From contig NZ_JALJRA010000011.1 of assembly GCF_022968135.1 (NCBI RefSeq), forward strand, positions 62,001 to 126,000: 64,000 nt of DNA, in the 5' to 3' direction. Position 1 is the first letter of the stretch; the number at the start of each line of letters is the position of its first letter. The notes beneath the pieces are model-generated. The model made no database searches, was not told where the DNA came from, and saw only the letters and a program-made list of their open reading frames with translations. The position numbers and the translations under genes were made by a program. This stretch comes from Pseudorhizobium tarimense. GTDB taxonomy: Bacteria > Pseudomonadota > Alphaproteobacteria > Rhizobiales > Rhizobiaceae. Positions 34,808 through 43,930 of this stretch are shown here, one piece after another.

Positions 34808-35914
34808 GTGACCAGCGACATTCAAACCCCTTACTACCTGATCGACAAGTCGAAGCTTCTCCGGAACATGGAGAAGATCGCGACGCTGCGCGAGCGTTCC
34901 GGCGCCAAGGCCCTGCTTGCCTTGAAGTGCTTTGCCACCTGGTCGGTCTTCGATTTCATGCGCGACTATATGGACGGCACGACCTCATCGTCGCTCAACG
35001 AAGTTCGCCTCGGCCACGAGCGCTTCGGTAAGGAAACCCACGCCTACTCCGTGGCCTATGCCGATTATGAGATCGACGAGGTCGTCTCCCACGCCGACAA
35101 GATCATCTTCAACTCGATCGGGCAGCTCACCCGTTTCGAAAAGCAATCCTCCGGCATCATCCGCGGCCTGCGTTTGAACCCCGGCATCTCGTCGTCGAGC
35201 TTCGACCTCGCAGATCCCGCCCGCCCCTTCTCGCGGCTTGGCGAATGGGACCTGAAGAAGGTCGAGCCGGTTATGGATCTGATCTCGGGCTTCATGATCC
35301 ACAACAACTGCGAAAATAGCGATTTCGACCTCTTCGACCGCATGCTGGGCGAGATCGAACAGAAGTTCGGCCCGCTCCTCAAGAAGGCCGACTGGGTCTC
35401 GCTCGGCGGCGGCATCCATTTCACCGGCAAAGACTATCCGCTGGAAAAATTCGCCGAACGCCTCAAGCGCTTTTCCGGCGAGTTCGGCGTCCACGTCTAT
35501 CTGGAGCCCGGGGAAGCCTCGATCACCAAGTCGACCACGCTTGAAGTCACCGTGCTCGACAAGCTTTACAACGGCAAGGATCTTGTCGTGGTGGATAGCT
35601 CCATCGAAGCGCATCTCCTCGATCTCCTGATCTACCGGGAAAGCGCAAAGGTCCACCCCAACCAGGGACCGCACCGGTACCAGGTCTGCGGCAAGTCCTG
35701 CCTCGCGGGCGATATCTTCGGCGAATTCAACTTCGAAAAGGAATTGAACATCGGCGACCGCATCTCGCTGCAGGACACCGCCGGCTACACGATGGTCAAG
35801 AAAAACTGGTTTAACGGCGTTCAAATGCCGGCAATCGCCATCCGCGAACTGGATGGCAGCCTCAGGACGGTCCGTGAGTTCGACTACACGGACTACGAAA
35901 CAAGCCTGTCCTGA
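34808..35914 (+). CDS. nspC: Carboxynorspermidine decarboxylase
   Basis: A 368-residue PLP enzyme of the alanine racemase-fold decarboxylases. It removes CO2 from carboxynorspermidine or carboxyspermidine to form the triamine. The N-terminus TPYYLIDKSKLLRNMEKI, the PLP lysine Lys40 in LLALKCFATW, GTTSSSLNEVRLG, LGGGIHFTGKDYP, EPGEASITKSTTLEV and the closing CGKSCLAGDIFGEF pattern match the family. GTG 34808 is the start, with GAGG six bases before. The dehydrogenase gene follows after 49 bases. In the known order of this pathway the dehydrogenase acts first, despite lying second here. Confidence 0.93.
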   Translation: MTSDIQTPYYLIDKSKLLRNMEKIATLRERSGAKALLALKCFATWSVFDFMRDYMDGTTSSSLNEVRLGHERFGKETHAYSVAYADYEIDEVVSHADKIIFNSIGQLTRFEKQSSGIIRGLRLNPGISSSSFDLADPARPFSRLGEWDLKKVEPVMDLISGFMIHNNCENSDFDLFDRMLGEIEQKFGPLLKKADWVSLGGGIHFTGKDYPLEKFAERLKRFSGEFGVHVYLEPGEASITKSTTLEVTVLDKLYNGKDLVVVDSSIEAHLLDLLIYRESAKVHPNQGPHRYQVCGKSCLAGDIFGEFNFEKELNIGDRISLQDTAGYTMVKKNWFNGVQMPAIAIRELDGSLRTVREFDYTDYETSLS

Positions 35915-35963
35915 TTGCCTCAGGAACAGGTTCTGACGATTGGACATAGGAGTTGGTCCCATT

Positions 35964-37205
35964 ATGAAGAAGAACGTGCTCATCATCGGCGCCGGCGGCG
36001 TCGCCCAGGTGGTCGCGCACAAATGTGCGCAGAACAACGACGTGCTCGGCGACATCCATATCGCCTCGCGCACCAAGGCGAAGTGCGACGCGATCATCGC
36101 TTCCGTGCACGAAAAGAAGGCGATGAAGCAGCCGGGCGTTCTCGAAGCCCATGCGCTCGACGCCCTCGACATCGAAGCCACCAAGGCGCTGATTACCAAG
36201 CTCGGCACTGAGATCGTTGTTAATGTCGGCACCGCCTTCCTCAACATGTCGGTCTTACGCGCCTGTATGGACACCGGTGTGGCCTATATCGACACCGCGA
36301 TCCATGAAGAGCCGAACAAGATCTGCGAAACGCCGCCGTGGTATGGAAACTACGAGTGGAAGCGTGCTGCCGAATGCGAGGAAAAGGGCATCACCGCTAT
36401 CCTCGGCGCCGGCTTTGATCCGGGCGTCGTCAACGCCTATGCGCGTCTCGCCAAAGACGAATATCTCGACAAGGTGACCGACGTCGACATCGTCGACATC
36501 AATGCCGGCAGCCACGGCAAGTATTTCGCCACGAACTTCGACCCGGAAATCAACTTCCGCGAATTCACCGGCGTCGTCTATTCCTGGCAGGGCGGCGAGT
36601 GGAAGGTCAACAAGATGTTCGAGATCGGCAAGGACTACGACCTGCCGGTCGTCGGCACCCGCCGCGCCTATCTCTGCGGCCATGATGAAGTGCATTCGCT
36701 GGCCAAGAACATGGACGGCGCCGACGTGCGCTTCTGGATGGGCTTCGGCGACCACTACATCAACGTCTTCACCGTGCTGAAGAACATTGGCCTTTTGTCC
36801 GAGCAGCCGGTGAGGCTTGCCAACGGCGATGAAGTCGTGCCGCTCAAGGTGGTCAAGGCTTGCCTGCCGGATCCTGCGTCGCTTGCCCCTGAATACGAAG
36901 GCAAGACCTGCATCGGCGACTTCGTGAAGGGTATCAAGGACGGCAAGGAACGGACGGTATTCATCTACAACGTCGCGGATCACAAGGAAGCCTACAACGA
37001 AGTCGGCAGCCAGGGCATCAGCTACACTGCCGGTGTTCCTCCGGTCGCCGCAGCCATGCTCGTTGCCACCGGCGAGTGGGACATGAAGAAGATGGCAAAC
37101 GTCGAAGAGCTGCCGCCGCGGCCCTTCCTCAACGTCCTCAACCACATCGGTCTGCCGACATGGATACGGGATGAAGAGGGTGAGCGTCCGCTTACCTTCT
37201 CCTGA
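35964..37205 (+). CDS. Carboxynorspermidine/carboxyspermidine dehydrogenase (saccharopine dehydrogenase family)
   Basis: A 413-residue NADPH enzyme that condenses aspartate semialdehyde with a diamine (diaminopropane or putrescine) to make the carboxylated triamine. The Rossmann motif GAGGVAQVVAHKCAQ is at residues ~8-22 and the saccharopine dehydrogenase-like central part has GAGFDPGVVNAYARLAKDE and NAGSHGKYFATNFDPEINFR. ATG 35964 is chosen because it starts directly before the Rossmann strand (MKKNVLIIGAGG) with AGGAG eleven bases upstream; the in-frame TTG at 35940 only adds eight residues. With nspC it gives an alternative, SpeE-free route to spermidine-type polyamines. Confidence 0.92.
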   Translation: MKKNVLIIGAGGVAQVVAHKCAQNNDVLGDIHIASRTKAKCDAIIASVHEKKAMKQPGVLEAHALDALDIEATKALITKLGTEIVVNVGTAFLNMSVLRACMDTGVAYIDTAIHEEPNKICETPPWYGNYEWKRAAECEEKGITAILGAGFDPGVVNAYARLAKDEYLDKVTDVDIVDINAGSHGKYFATNFDPEINFREFTGVVYSWQGGEWKVNKMFEIGKDYDLPVVGTRRAYLCGHDEVHSLAKNMDGADVRFWMGFGDHYINVFTVLKNIGLLSEQPVRLANGDEVVPLKVVKACLPDPASLAPEYEGKTCIGDFVKGIKDGKERTVFIYNVADHKEAYNEVGSQGISYTAGVPPVAAAMLVATGEWDMKKMANVEELPPRPFLNVLNHIGLPTWIRDEEGERPLTFS

Positions 37206-37227
37206 TCTTCCGAATGACTTTGACTGA

Positions 37228-37255
37228 GGCGCCGTGGCGAAAGCTGCGGCGCCTT
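37228..37255. terminator. Bidirectional terminator-like hairpin between convergent genes
   Basis: AGGCGCCG / CGGCGCCT, a perfect 8-bp stem with a 12-base loop and longer pairing across one mismatch. It lies 22 bases after the dehydrogenase stop and touches the stop of the response-regulator gene. Its symmetric position between convergent genes suggests use from both sides. Confidence 0.55.
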
Positions 37256-38000
37256 AGTTATGTCTTATGCCGAGCCACTCATTCAGCTCGGCTTCAGCGC
37301 GTTCGAGCGCGCTGTAGTTGATCAGCTTACGCATGAAGGCGACGGCAACGGCGCGGCTGCGGAGGTTGTAGCGTCCTTCGTCGCCCTCCTCGCCGACCCG
37401 CTGATAGACGTTGAGCTTTTCATAAAGCTGCTGCAGCCGGTTCTGCACGCTGCGGAGAGACAGGTTTTGACGGCGGGCGATCATCCGGTCGGTCAGTCCA
37501 AGTGCGATGTCGACCAGGATCTCGTATTCGACATCGGTGAAGCCGTTGATGTTTCCGAGGCTTTTCTGCTGCATGCCGCGCACTTCACGGTCGATGACGC
37601 ATTGCGACTCCATGAAGATGCTGCGCAGCGCCAGCTTGAGCCGGTCGTCCGAAGCTGACTTGAGGACATAGCCGTAGGCGGCGCCTTCCGGCACGATTCG
37701 CGAGACGCCGCGGACATAGGCTTCGTCCGCATAGTTCGACCAGAACAGGATCCGGGTGTCCGGCCGTTCCTTCCAGATCGTCCGGGCGGCCTCGATGCCG
37801 TTGCGCTCGGACATCTGCAGGTCCATGACGATATGCGCCGAGCGATGCTGCCTCGCCAGACCTTCGCCGATCCTGCCATTCTCCGCTTCCAGCACGAGCT
37901 CGCATTCCGGCAATGCAGCAAGCACTGCGTCGTGCAGGTAGGACCGGTGGAGCGGGTCGTCTTCGACGATCAGAACTTCCATGTTGGCTTTCCTGTTCAT
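37254..38000 (-). CDS. Response regulator, LuxR/NarL-like
   Basis: A 248-residue regulator. The receiver domain covers ~7-135 with acidic pair EDD (13-15), phosphoacceptor Asp60 in VMDLQMSERNG and the conserved Lys in YVLKSAS. The C-terminal LuxR-type helix-turn-helix is at ~165-215 (FTDVEYEILVDIALGLTDRM, IARRQNLSLRSVQNRLQQLY). The ATG at 38000 overlaps the stop of the kinase gene (four bases), so both proteins are made together. An inner ATG at 37982 is possible. The pair faces away from a ribose-type importer operon, which it may control. Confidence 0.92.
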   Translation of the reverse strand: MNRKANMEVLIVEDDPLHRSYLHDAVLAALPECELVLEAENGRIGEGLARQHRSAHIVMDLQMSERNGIEAARTIWKERPDTRILFWSNYADEAYVRGVSRIVPEGAAYGYVLKSASDDRLKLALRSIFMESQCVIDREVRGMQQKSLGNINGFTDVEYEILVDIALGLTDRMIARRQNLSLRSVQNRLQQLYEKLNVYQRVGEEGDEGRYNLRSRAVAVAFMRKLINYSALERAEAELNEWLGIRHN

Positions 38001-39223
38001 GGCCGCTTCGGGCTGCTGCCGGGCAGTCGCAGCTTTACCTGCGTCCCCGTTCCGTCTGCTCTGCCACCGATCTCGAACCGGGCGCCGATCAGACGGGCTC
38101 TGGTCCGCATGTTGTCGATGCCGTGGCCGGCTTGTTCCTGCGGCCGACCGATACCGACGCCGTCATCTGTGACGACAACCGACAGGCCGCTGTCCGCCTG
38201 CTGCAAGGTGACGATGATCTCGGATGGCTGACCGTGACGGACGGCGTTGTTGATCGCTTCCTGAACGATGCGGAACAAGGCGGTGGCGACGGTCTGGTCG
38301 AGCATGTCGAGCTTTCCTCCGCTGTTATCTTCAAACCGGAAGCGGACAGACGCGCCGGTCTCTCGCACGGAGCGTTCTAGATGGTTCTCGATGGCCTCCG
38401 CGACGCCGAAGAGCTGCAGCACGGAGGGCTTGGCCTCCTCGATGATCTGGCGCAGGTCGTGCATGCAGTGCTGCAGGCTGCGGAACAGAGGCTCCAGCGT
38501 CTCGCCCGGCATGTCCGGCAGATGCGTCAGCCGCTCCATCCGTCGCGCGAGGCGTGTCAGGTCCGCGAGGGTCTGGTCGTGCAGGTCCATTCCTATCCGC
38601 TGGCGCTCCGCCTCGAGGGCTTCGGTGAGCTTTAGTGCTCCGAGGCGCAGGCCCTCCTCACGGGCGCGCGCTTCCGTTTCCACGACCGCTGAACGTTTGG
38701 CCTGCTCGGCTGCGCGAAGGGCGAAAAAGTAGGGCGCCAACAGGTCGGCAATCGATCGCGCGTTCTCGACGTCCTCCAGCGTGTAGTGGTCGGGCTGGTG
38801 GCTCGAGCAGCTCAGGGCGCCGATGATATCGCCCTGGACCCGCAGAGGAACGTGCAACCGGCTGCGGAGCGAAAGGGCGATGATTGGGCTTGAAAAGGCG
38901 CCGTCGAAGTGGAAGCGCGGATCGGAACAGGCGTCGCCCGATAGCAGGTAGTCGACTTCGCCGGAGAGGAGGCTACGGATGGGACTTCCCGTCAACAGGG
39001 CAGGCGGTTGCTGGCTCCACGCGGTCTCGAGGCCGCTTTCGTAGGCGATATGATACTTGCCGTCGATCATCTTGATGCAGACGTCGAGATGATCGTGCGG
39101 GATGATGTGTCCGATCTCGACGGCGACCGCCTGGATGATCGCGTTGAAATCTAGCTGTCCCGCAAGAAGGCGGGAGATTCCCAGGTAGTGCTCGAAGAGC
39201 CCGTTGCGTGTCCGGTTTAGCAT
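37997..39223 (-). CDS. Soluble GAF-domain sensor histidine kinase (HisKA_3 type)
   Basis: A 408-residue kinase without membrane helices. Residues ~20-170 form a GAF sensor domain (IIPHDHLDVCIKMIDGKYHI, LHVPLRVQGDIIGALSCSS). A short coiled region leads to the HisKA_3 box, phosphoacceptor His215 in RQRIGMDLHDQTLADL. The ATPase domain ends the protein with the N-box EAINNAVRHG and DDGVGIG, GHGIDNMRTRA. ATG 39223 is chosen since the GAF domain begins shortly after it and a GGGAGG lies ten bases upstream; the longer frame adds a Cys-rich low-quality stretch. It senses an intracellular signal, perhaps a small metabolite or redox state, and phosphorylates the overlapping response regulator. Confidence 0.9.
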   Translation of the reverse strand: MLNRTRNGLFEHYLGISRLLAGQLDFNAIIQAVAVEIGHIIPHDHLDVCIKMIDGKYHIAYESGLETAWSQQPPALLTGSPIRSLLSGEVDYLLSGDACSDPRFHFDGAFSSPIIALSLRSRLHVPLRVQGDIIGALSCSSHQPDHYTLEDVENARSIADLLAPYFFALRAAEQAKRSAVVETEARAREEGLRLGALKLTEALEAERQRIGMDLHDQTLADLTRLARRMERLTHLPDMPGETLEPLFRSLQHCMHDLRQIIEEAKPSVLQLFGVAEAIENHLERSVRETGASVRFRFEDNSGGKLDMLDQTVATALFRIVQEAINNAVRHGQPSEIIVTLQQADSGLSVVVTDDGVGIGRPQEQAGHGIDNMRTRARLIGARFEIGGRADGTGTQVKLRLPGSSPKRP

Positions 39224-39484
39224 GAGGCGACGTCCTCCCAGCCGTCGGCAGATGGCACAGAGCGCACAACACATTAAGCGCTGCGCATCCGCGCTTGTCT
39301 TGCGGGTTCCCGCAAATTTTGCGCGATCCTCCGCATCCACATTGCTTCAATCCGCCTTTGCAAGGTAGCACTTCTCCTACATTCTCCTCATACTGACGCC
39401 TTGGCGCCAGTTCAAACATCAATCGACGGGCCGTTGAGGAGCGGACCCTGGTAGATGAGCCCGCGGGCGATAGGGAGGAAAATC
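39224..39484. promoter_or_regulatory. Divergent promoter region, kinase operon and ribose-type importer
   Basis: This 261-base stretch separates the two-component genes (-) from the importer genes (+). A good GGGAGG site precedes the importer start. I see no clear long palindrome. The arrangement makes it the likely target of the response regulator. Confidence 0.4.
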
Positions 39485-40501
39485 ATGACCATCAAGAAGA
39501 TGCTTCTGGCATCGATCGCGCTTGCATTCGTAGCGGCGCCGATCTCTGCTTCGGCTGAGACTGCCGACAAGCGGATTGCGCTGTCCAACAACTACGCCGG
39601 AAATTCCTGGCGTCAGGCCATGCTGACGAGCTGGGACAAGATCACCAAGGAAGCCGTCAACGAGGGCACCGTCGCCGCAGCCGATGCCTTCACCACAGCT
39701 GAAAACCAGGCGACCGAGCAGGCCGCCCAAATTCAGAACCTGATCCTTCAAGGCTATGATGCAATCGTCGTCAACGCGGCTTCTCCGACGGCACTCAATG
39801 GTGCGATCAAGGAAGCCTGCGACGCCGGCATCGTCGTCGTCTCGTTTGACGGCATCGTCACCGAACCCTGTGCTTGGCGCATCGCCGTAGACTTCAAGGC
39901 GATGGGCGAAAGCCAGATCGAATACCTCGCCAAGAAGATGCCGGAAGGTGGCAACCTGCTTGAGATCCGTGGCCTGGCCGGCGTTTCCGTCGATGACGAA
40001 ATCCATGCCGGTATCCAGGCAGGCGTCGAGAAGAACCCGCAGTTCAAGATCGTCGGCTCCGTCAACGGCGACTGGGCGCAGGACGTGGCGCAGCGTGCGG
40101 TTGCCGGAATTCTGCCGAGTCTTCCGGAGATCGCTGCCGTCGTGACACAAGGTGGCGACGGCTACGGTGCAGCACAGGCTTTCGCCGCAGCCAACCGGCC
40201 GATGCCGACCATCGTCATGGGCAACCGCGAAGACGAGCTCCGCTGGTGGAAGGAGCAGAAGGACGCCAACGGCTACGAGACGATGTCCGTCTCGATCGCA
40301 CCCGGCGTCTCCACGCTCGCCTTCTGGGTGGCGCAGCAGATCCTCGACGGCAAGGACGTGAAGAAGGATCTGACGGTTCCCTTCCTGCGGATCGATCAGG
40401 AAAATCTTGAGGCAAATCTCGAGAGCACTGAAAAGGGTGGCGTCGCGAACGTCGAATACTCGCTCGAAGACGCGCAAAAGGTGATCGGAGCCGACATGTA
40501 G
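39485..40501 (+). CDS. Sugar-type ABC transporter substrate-binding protein (RbsB/PBP-I type)
   Basis: A 338-residue periplasmic receptor of the ribose/LacI-like fold. Signal peptide ~1-26 ([20 protein letters not shown], cleaved after ASA). The mature part shows [74 protein letters not shown] and [15 protein letters not shown]. It contains two Cys (in EACDAG and EPCAW) close enough for a disulphide. ATG 39485 has GGGAGGAAAATC just upstream. It heads a five-gene operon ending with an SMP-30 lactonase, so the solute may be an aldose or a lactone-forming sugar. Substrate not provable here. Confidence 0.92.
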   Translation: MTIKKMLLASIALAFVAAPISASAETADKRIALSNNYAGNSWRQAMLTSWDKITKEAVNEGTVAAADAFTTAENQATEQAAQIQNLILQGYDAIVVNAASPTALNGAIKEACDAGIVVVSFDGIVTEPCAWRIAVDFKAMGESQIEYLAKKMPEGGNLLEIRGLAGVSVDDEIHAGIQAGVEKNPQFKIVGSVNGDWAQDVAQRAVAGILPSLPEIAAVVTQGGDGYGAAQAFAAANRPMPTIVMGNREDELRWWKEQKDANGYETMSVSIAPGVSTLAFWVAQQILDGKDVKKDLTVPFLRIDQENLEANLESTEKGGVANVEYSLEDAQKVIGADM

Positions 40502-40521
40502 GGTGCCTTCACCCGACCGCT

Positions 40522-40554
40522 CCTCCGGGCGCGGCCTTACGCGGCGTCCGGAGG
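40522..40554 (+). other. Intercistronic hairpin after the sugar-binding protein gene
   Basis: CCTCCGG / CCGGAGG, 7 perfect base pairs extended inward by a G-T wobble and CGC/GCG pairs, with a loop around GGCCTTAC. It lies 20 bases after the stop and before the ATPase gene. No U-tract. Counterpart of the other five hairpins. Confidence 0.6.
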
Positions 40555-40587
40555 GGATGTTCATCTGCTTCAGGCGGAATTCTCTCC

Positions 40588-42048
40588 ATGAATGAAATAG
40601 CCCACGAACAGGAAGTCGTTGCTGCTCGCGGTGTGAAGGTCGCTTTCGGCGCGGTGAGGGCGCTGGACGGCGCCGATCTTGTCATCCGCGCCGGTGAATG
40701 CGTCGGGTTGGTCGGCCACAATGGTGCGGGCAAATCGACCATCGTGAATGTCATCAACGGTGGGCTCACACCCCACGAAGGAACGATCAGCTACGGTGGT
40801 GAGGTGGCCCAGGGGATCACCGCCTCTCGCGCCCATGGCGTTCGCTGCGTCTTCCAGGAACTGTCGCTCTGCCCGAACCTGACGGTGGCGGAGAACGCGC
40901 GTGTCATGCACAGCGACCTCACGGGGACGGGCTGGCGCAAGCAGGCGCTCGCTCTTGTGAAGCAGCAGCTTTCGGACATTTTCCCAGGACACACGATCGA
41001 TTGTGAAAGCGTCGTTGAAGATCTGACGATCGCCGAGCGGCAGATGGTCGAGATTGCAATCAGCTTCGGCGCCGTTGCAGACCGTCCCCGCCTCGTCATT
41101 CTCGACGAGCCGACGTCCTCTCTCGATGCCGGACTGGCCGGGCAGTTGATGGCTTATGTCCGCCGCTTCGTCGAGGCAGGTGGATCTGTCCTGCTGATTT
41201 CCCACATCCTTGGCGAGATCCTGTCCACGTCTAACCGCATCGTGGTGATGAAGGACGGTAAGGTGGTCGCCGACAAGCCGGCGTCCCAATTCCAGACCCG
41301 TAGCCTCGTCGAGGCAATGGGAAGTGTGGTGCGTGAACAAGGCTCTGACCGCACAGCCAGAGTGAGAACCGGGGATGCAGTGCTCTCCAAGCAGTTGAAC
41401 CCGCGGAGCGACAGCCGGCTTGAAGCCTATGCCGGGGAGATCGTCGGGCTCGCCGGTCTCGGCGGGCACGGGCAGACGGAGGCGCTGCTCGAGATCTATC
41501 TCTCCGCAAACGGCAACTGGTGGCCGACGCGAGAGCCGAAGATGGCATTTGTAGCGGGTGATCGTGGGCTGAACGGCACGTTTTCGCTCTGGAGCATCCT
41601 TAAGAACCTCAGCGTCTCCTCGCTGAAGGCTCTGTCGTCGCGCAGCATGATCAGCGACGGGCGGGAAGCTGAGGTCGGAGACCGCTGGCGGAAGCGGATC
41701 GAGATCCGGACCCCCGACATGGACAACCCTATCCTCTCGCTTTCCGGCGGCAATCAGCAGAAGGTTCTGTTTGCGCGAGCACTCGTGACGACATCCAAGA
41801 TCGTCTTGATGGACGATCCGATGCGCGGCGTCGATATCGGCACGAAGCAGGAGGTCTACGAAATCCTCCGCTCAGAGGCTTCTGCCGGGCGAACCTTCAT
41901 CTGGTATTCCACCGAAATGGACGAGATCCGCCTTTGCGACCGCGTCTACGTCTTCCGGGACGGTGCGATCGCAGCCGAGCTCGTTGGCGAGGAAATCACG
42001 GAGGCGAATGTGCTGGCTGCATCTTTTGCTGGAGGGGTGGCCGTATGA
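40588..42048 (+). CDS. Sugar ABC transporter ATP-binding protein with degenerate second domain (RbsA/MglA type)
   Basis: A 486-residue double ATPase. The first domain is intact: Walker [10 protein letters not shown] (~44-52), [13 protein letters not shown], signature [12 protein letters not shown] and Walker [13 protein letters not shown], with LISHILGE as switch. The second domain lacks a true Walker A ([17 protein letters not shown] in its place, as usual in the family). It also has DDP at 409-411 in place of the standard DEP, so the catalytic Glu is Asp, and its switch His is replaced (YSTEMDEI). Its signature [15 protein letters not shown] is complete. One hydrolysing site per dimer half is therefore expected. 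It overlaps the next permease gene by four bases. Confidence 0.92.
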   Translation: MNEIAHEQEVVAARGVKVAFGAVRALDGADLVIRAGECVGLVGHNGAGKSTIVNVINGGLTPHEGTISYGGEVAQGITASRAHGVRCVFQELSLCPNLTVAENARVMHSDLTGTGWRKQALALVKQQLSDIFPGHTIDCESVVEDLTIAERQMVEIAISFGAVADRPRLVILDEPTSSLDAGLAGQLMAYVRRFVEAGGSVLLISHILGEILSTSNRIVVMKDGKVVADKPASQFQTRSLVEAMGSVVREQGSDRTARVRTGDAVLSKQLNPRSDSRLEAYAGEIVGLAGLGGHGQTEALLEIYLSANGNWWPTREPKMAFVAGDRGLNGTFSLWSILKNLSVSSLKALSSRSMISDGREAEVGDRWRKRIEIRTPDMDNPILSLSGGNQQKVLFARALVTTSKIVLMDDPMRGVDIGTKQEVYEILRSEASAGRTFIWYSTEMDEIRLCDRVYVFRDGAIAAELVGEEITEANVLAASFAGGVAV

Positions 42049-42986
42049 AGCTCTCCTCCGGTGCCATCAGGCTTGTCATTCCGGCCGCCTCGCTCGCTGT
42101 CCTGCTTGCAGCCGTTTTCTATATGCAGCCGCGGGCGATGAGCTACACAGGCTTGAACCTTCTGTTCAATCTCGCCGTGCCCATCGCGCTTGCGACGATT
42201 GCCCAGATGCTCATCATGTCGGTGAACGACCTTGACCTCTCCATGGGGACGTTCGTCAGCTTTACCGCCTGTGTGACGGCGACCTTCCTGCAGAGCTCGC
42301 CTGCAATAGGCATACTGATCCTCGCGGGTGCGATTGCCGCATATGCGGCCCTCGGCGTCATCATCCATGTCCGTCAGTTGCCCTCGATCGTCGTGACGCT
42401 TGGCATGAGCTTCGTCTGGGGCGGCTTGGCGGTGCTCCTCCTACCGTCCCCGGGCGGTGCCGCCCCGGGTTGGGTTCGGTGGATCATGACGGCGAAGCCT
42501 CCGTTAGTTCCGGTGGCAATCGTCGCGAGCGTGATCATCGCCGCCTCCACGCACCTGCTGGTGATGCGTTCATCCCTCGGCGTCCTGATCCGCGGTGTGG
42601 GGGGCAATCAACGCTCAGTGGAGCGGGCGGGCTGGTCGATCGTCTGGTTGCGCGCCGCGGCCTACGCCATGGCCGGATTCTTCGCAGTGCTTGCTGGCAT
42701 TGCGCTGGTCGGGCTGACGACCTCGGCAGATGCCAACATCGCGCTGCGCTATACGCTTCTGTCGATTGCCGGAGTGATCCTCGGCGGCGGCGAGTTCGTC
42801 GGCGGGCGCGTCTCGCCGATCGGTGCGGTGATCGGCGCTCTGACCCTGACCTTGGCCGGGTCGTTCCTCTCGTTCATGCGCATCTCGCCCGACTGGCAGA
42901 TCGGCGCCCAGGGCGCGATCCTGATCGTCGTGCTCGCGCTGCGCCTCTTCCTCAATCGCCTCGAGAAGCGGGAGAAGAACCGATGA
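42045..42986 (+). CDS. Sugar ABC transporter permease 1 (RbsC type)
   Basis: A 313-residue type II permease with 8-10 hydrophobic segments. The family stretches [18 protein letters not shown] (near residue 56), [20 protein letters not shown] and the C-terminal [20 protein letters not shown] are present. ATG 42045 overlaps the ATPase stop, and its own stop overlaps the ATG of the next permease, so all are translated as a unit. Two different RbsC-type permeases in one operon imply a heterodimeric channel, unlike the RbsC homodimer. Confidence 0.92.
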   Translation: MKLSSGAIRLVIPAASLAVLLAAVFYMQPRAMSYTGLNLLFNLAVPIALATIAQMLIMSVNDLDLSMGTFVSFTACVTATFLQSSPAIGILILAGAIAAYAALGVIIHVRQLPSIVVTLGMSFVWGGLAVLLLPSPGGAAPGWVRWIMTAKPPLVPVAIVASVIIAASTHLLVMRSSLGVLIRGVGGNQRSVERAGWSIVWLRAAAYAMAGFFAVLAGIALVGLTTSADANIALRYTLLSIAGVILGGGEFVGGRVSPIGAVIGALTLTLAGSFLSFMRISPDWQIGAQGAILIVVLALRLFLNRLEKREKNR

Positions 42987-43930
42987 GCGCAGTGCGTAAC
43001 TTAGGCAGCAGGCCGTGGATCTGGTCTTTCGCAGCCGCAGCGATCGTTTGGGTCGCGACAGTCTGGTTCACAGGAGGCTCAAGTGCGTTCGGCCTCTCAC
43101 AGGCTACCCTAACGTTTGCCGCCTTCTCCATCATCGTCGGGGTCGGGCAGATGTTCGTCATCACGCTGGGGCCAGGCAATATCGACCTTTCCGTTCCTGC
43201 GACGATGACGCTGTCCGGGACGCTCGCGCTGAAGGTGATGGACGTGCAGGACGGGATGATCCTTGTCGGCCTCCTTGTCGCAGTTCTTGTGGGGGTGGCG
43301 ATCGGTATCGGCAACTATGCGCTGATCAAGCTCCTCCGCATTCCACCGATCATCGCGACACTGTCGATGAGCTTCATCGTGCAGTCCTTCGCGATCTGGA
43401 CCAATCGGGGCTTGCGCATCAAGCCACCGGAGATGCTTTCCAGCTTCGCCACCTCCTACAGCTTCGGCATCCCGAACGTCGCGCTGATCGCCTTGCTCAT
43501 TTCAACCGTGGCTTGGGTTCTGCTGGAGAAGTCCATCTATGGACGCTGGATTTCCGCCATCGGTCAAAGCAGCTTCGCGGCTCGTATGGCCGGCATCCCG
43601 GTGGACGGTACCCGCTTCGTTACCTACGTCCTCTGCGCCGTCCTGGCGGCTCTTTGCGGCTATCTTCTCGCCAGCTTCTCCGGCGGCGCGGCGCTCAACA
43701 TGGGCGCCGAATACCTTCTTATGTCGATTGCGGTCGTGGTGATCGGCGGTACGGCGGTTGCCGGCGGAAACTCGAACGTGCCGGGAATCTGGGGCGCCTC
43801 GCTTTTCATGTTTCTGGTCGTTTCGATGCTCAACACCTACGGGTTCGGCGCAGGCGTCAGACTGATCCTGACGGGGCTCATCATCATCGCCGTCATCCTG
43901 GCGGCCGGAGGCAGGAAGGCGGTCCGATGA
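42983..43930 (+). CDS. Sugar ABC transporter permease 2 (RbsC type)
   Basis: A 315-residue permease related to its neighbour. It has MFVITLGPGNIDLSVPATMT, RIPPIIATLSMSFIVQSFAI, and GAEYLLMSIAVVVIGGTAVA with GGNSNVPGIWGASLFMFLVV. The loop motif is PGNIDLS compared with VNDLDLS in the partner. ATG 42983 and stop 43930 both overlap neighbouring genes by four bases. It completes the importer as the second half of the channel. Confidence 0.92.
   Translation: MSAVRNLGSRPWIWSFAAAAIVWVATVWFTGGSSAFGLSQATLTFAAFSIIVGVGQMFVITLGPGNIDLSVPATMTLSGTLALKVMDVQDGMILVGLLVAVLVGVAIGIGNYALIKLLRIPPIIATLSMSFIVQSFAIWTNRGLRIKPPEMLSSFATSYSFGIPNVALIALLISTVAWVLLEKSIYGRWISAIGQSSFAARMAGIPVDGTRFVTYVLCAVLAALCGYLLASFSGGAALNMGAEYLLMSIAVVVIGGTAVAGGNSNVPGIWGASLFMFLVVSMLNTYGFGAGVRLILTGLIIIAVILAAGGRKAVR

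Noticed and set aside
43015..43926. Upstream in-frame extension of the lactonase gene
   Set aside because: The extension is antiparallel in character to the permease (Arg-rich shadow) and the ATG at 43927 overlaps the permease stop as usual in this operon.
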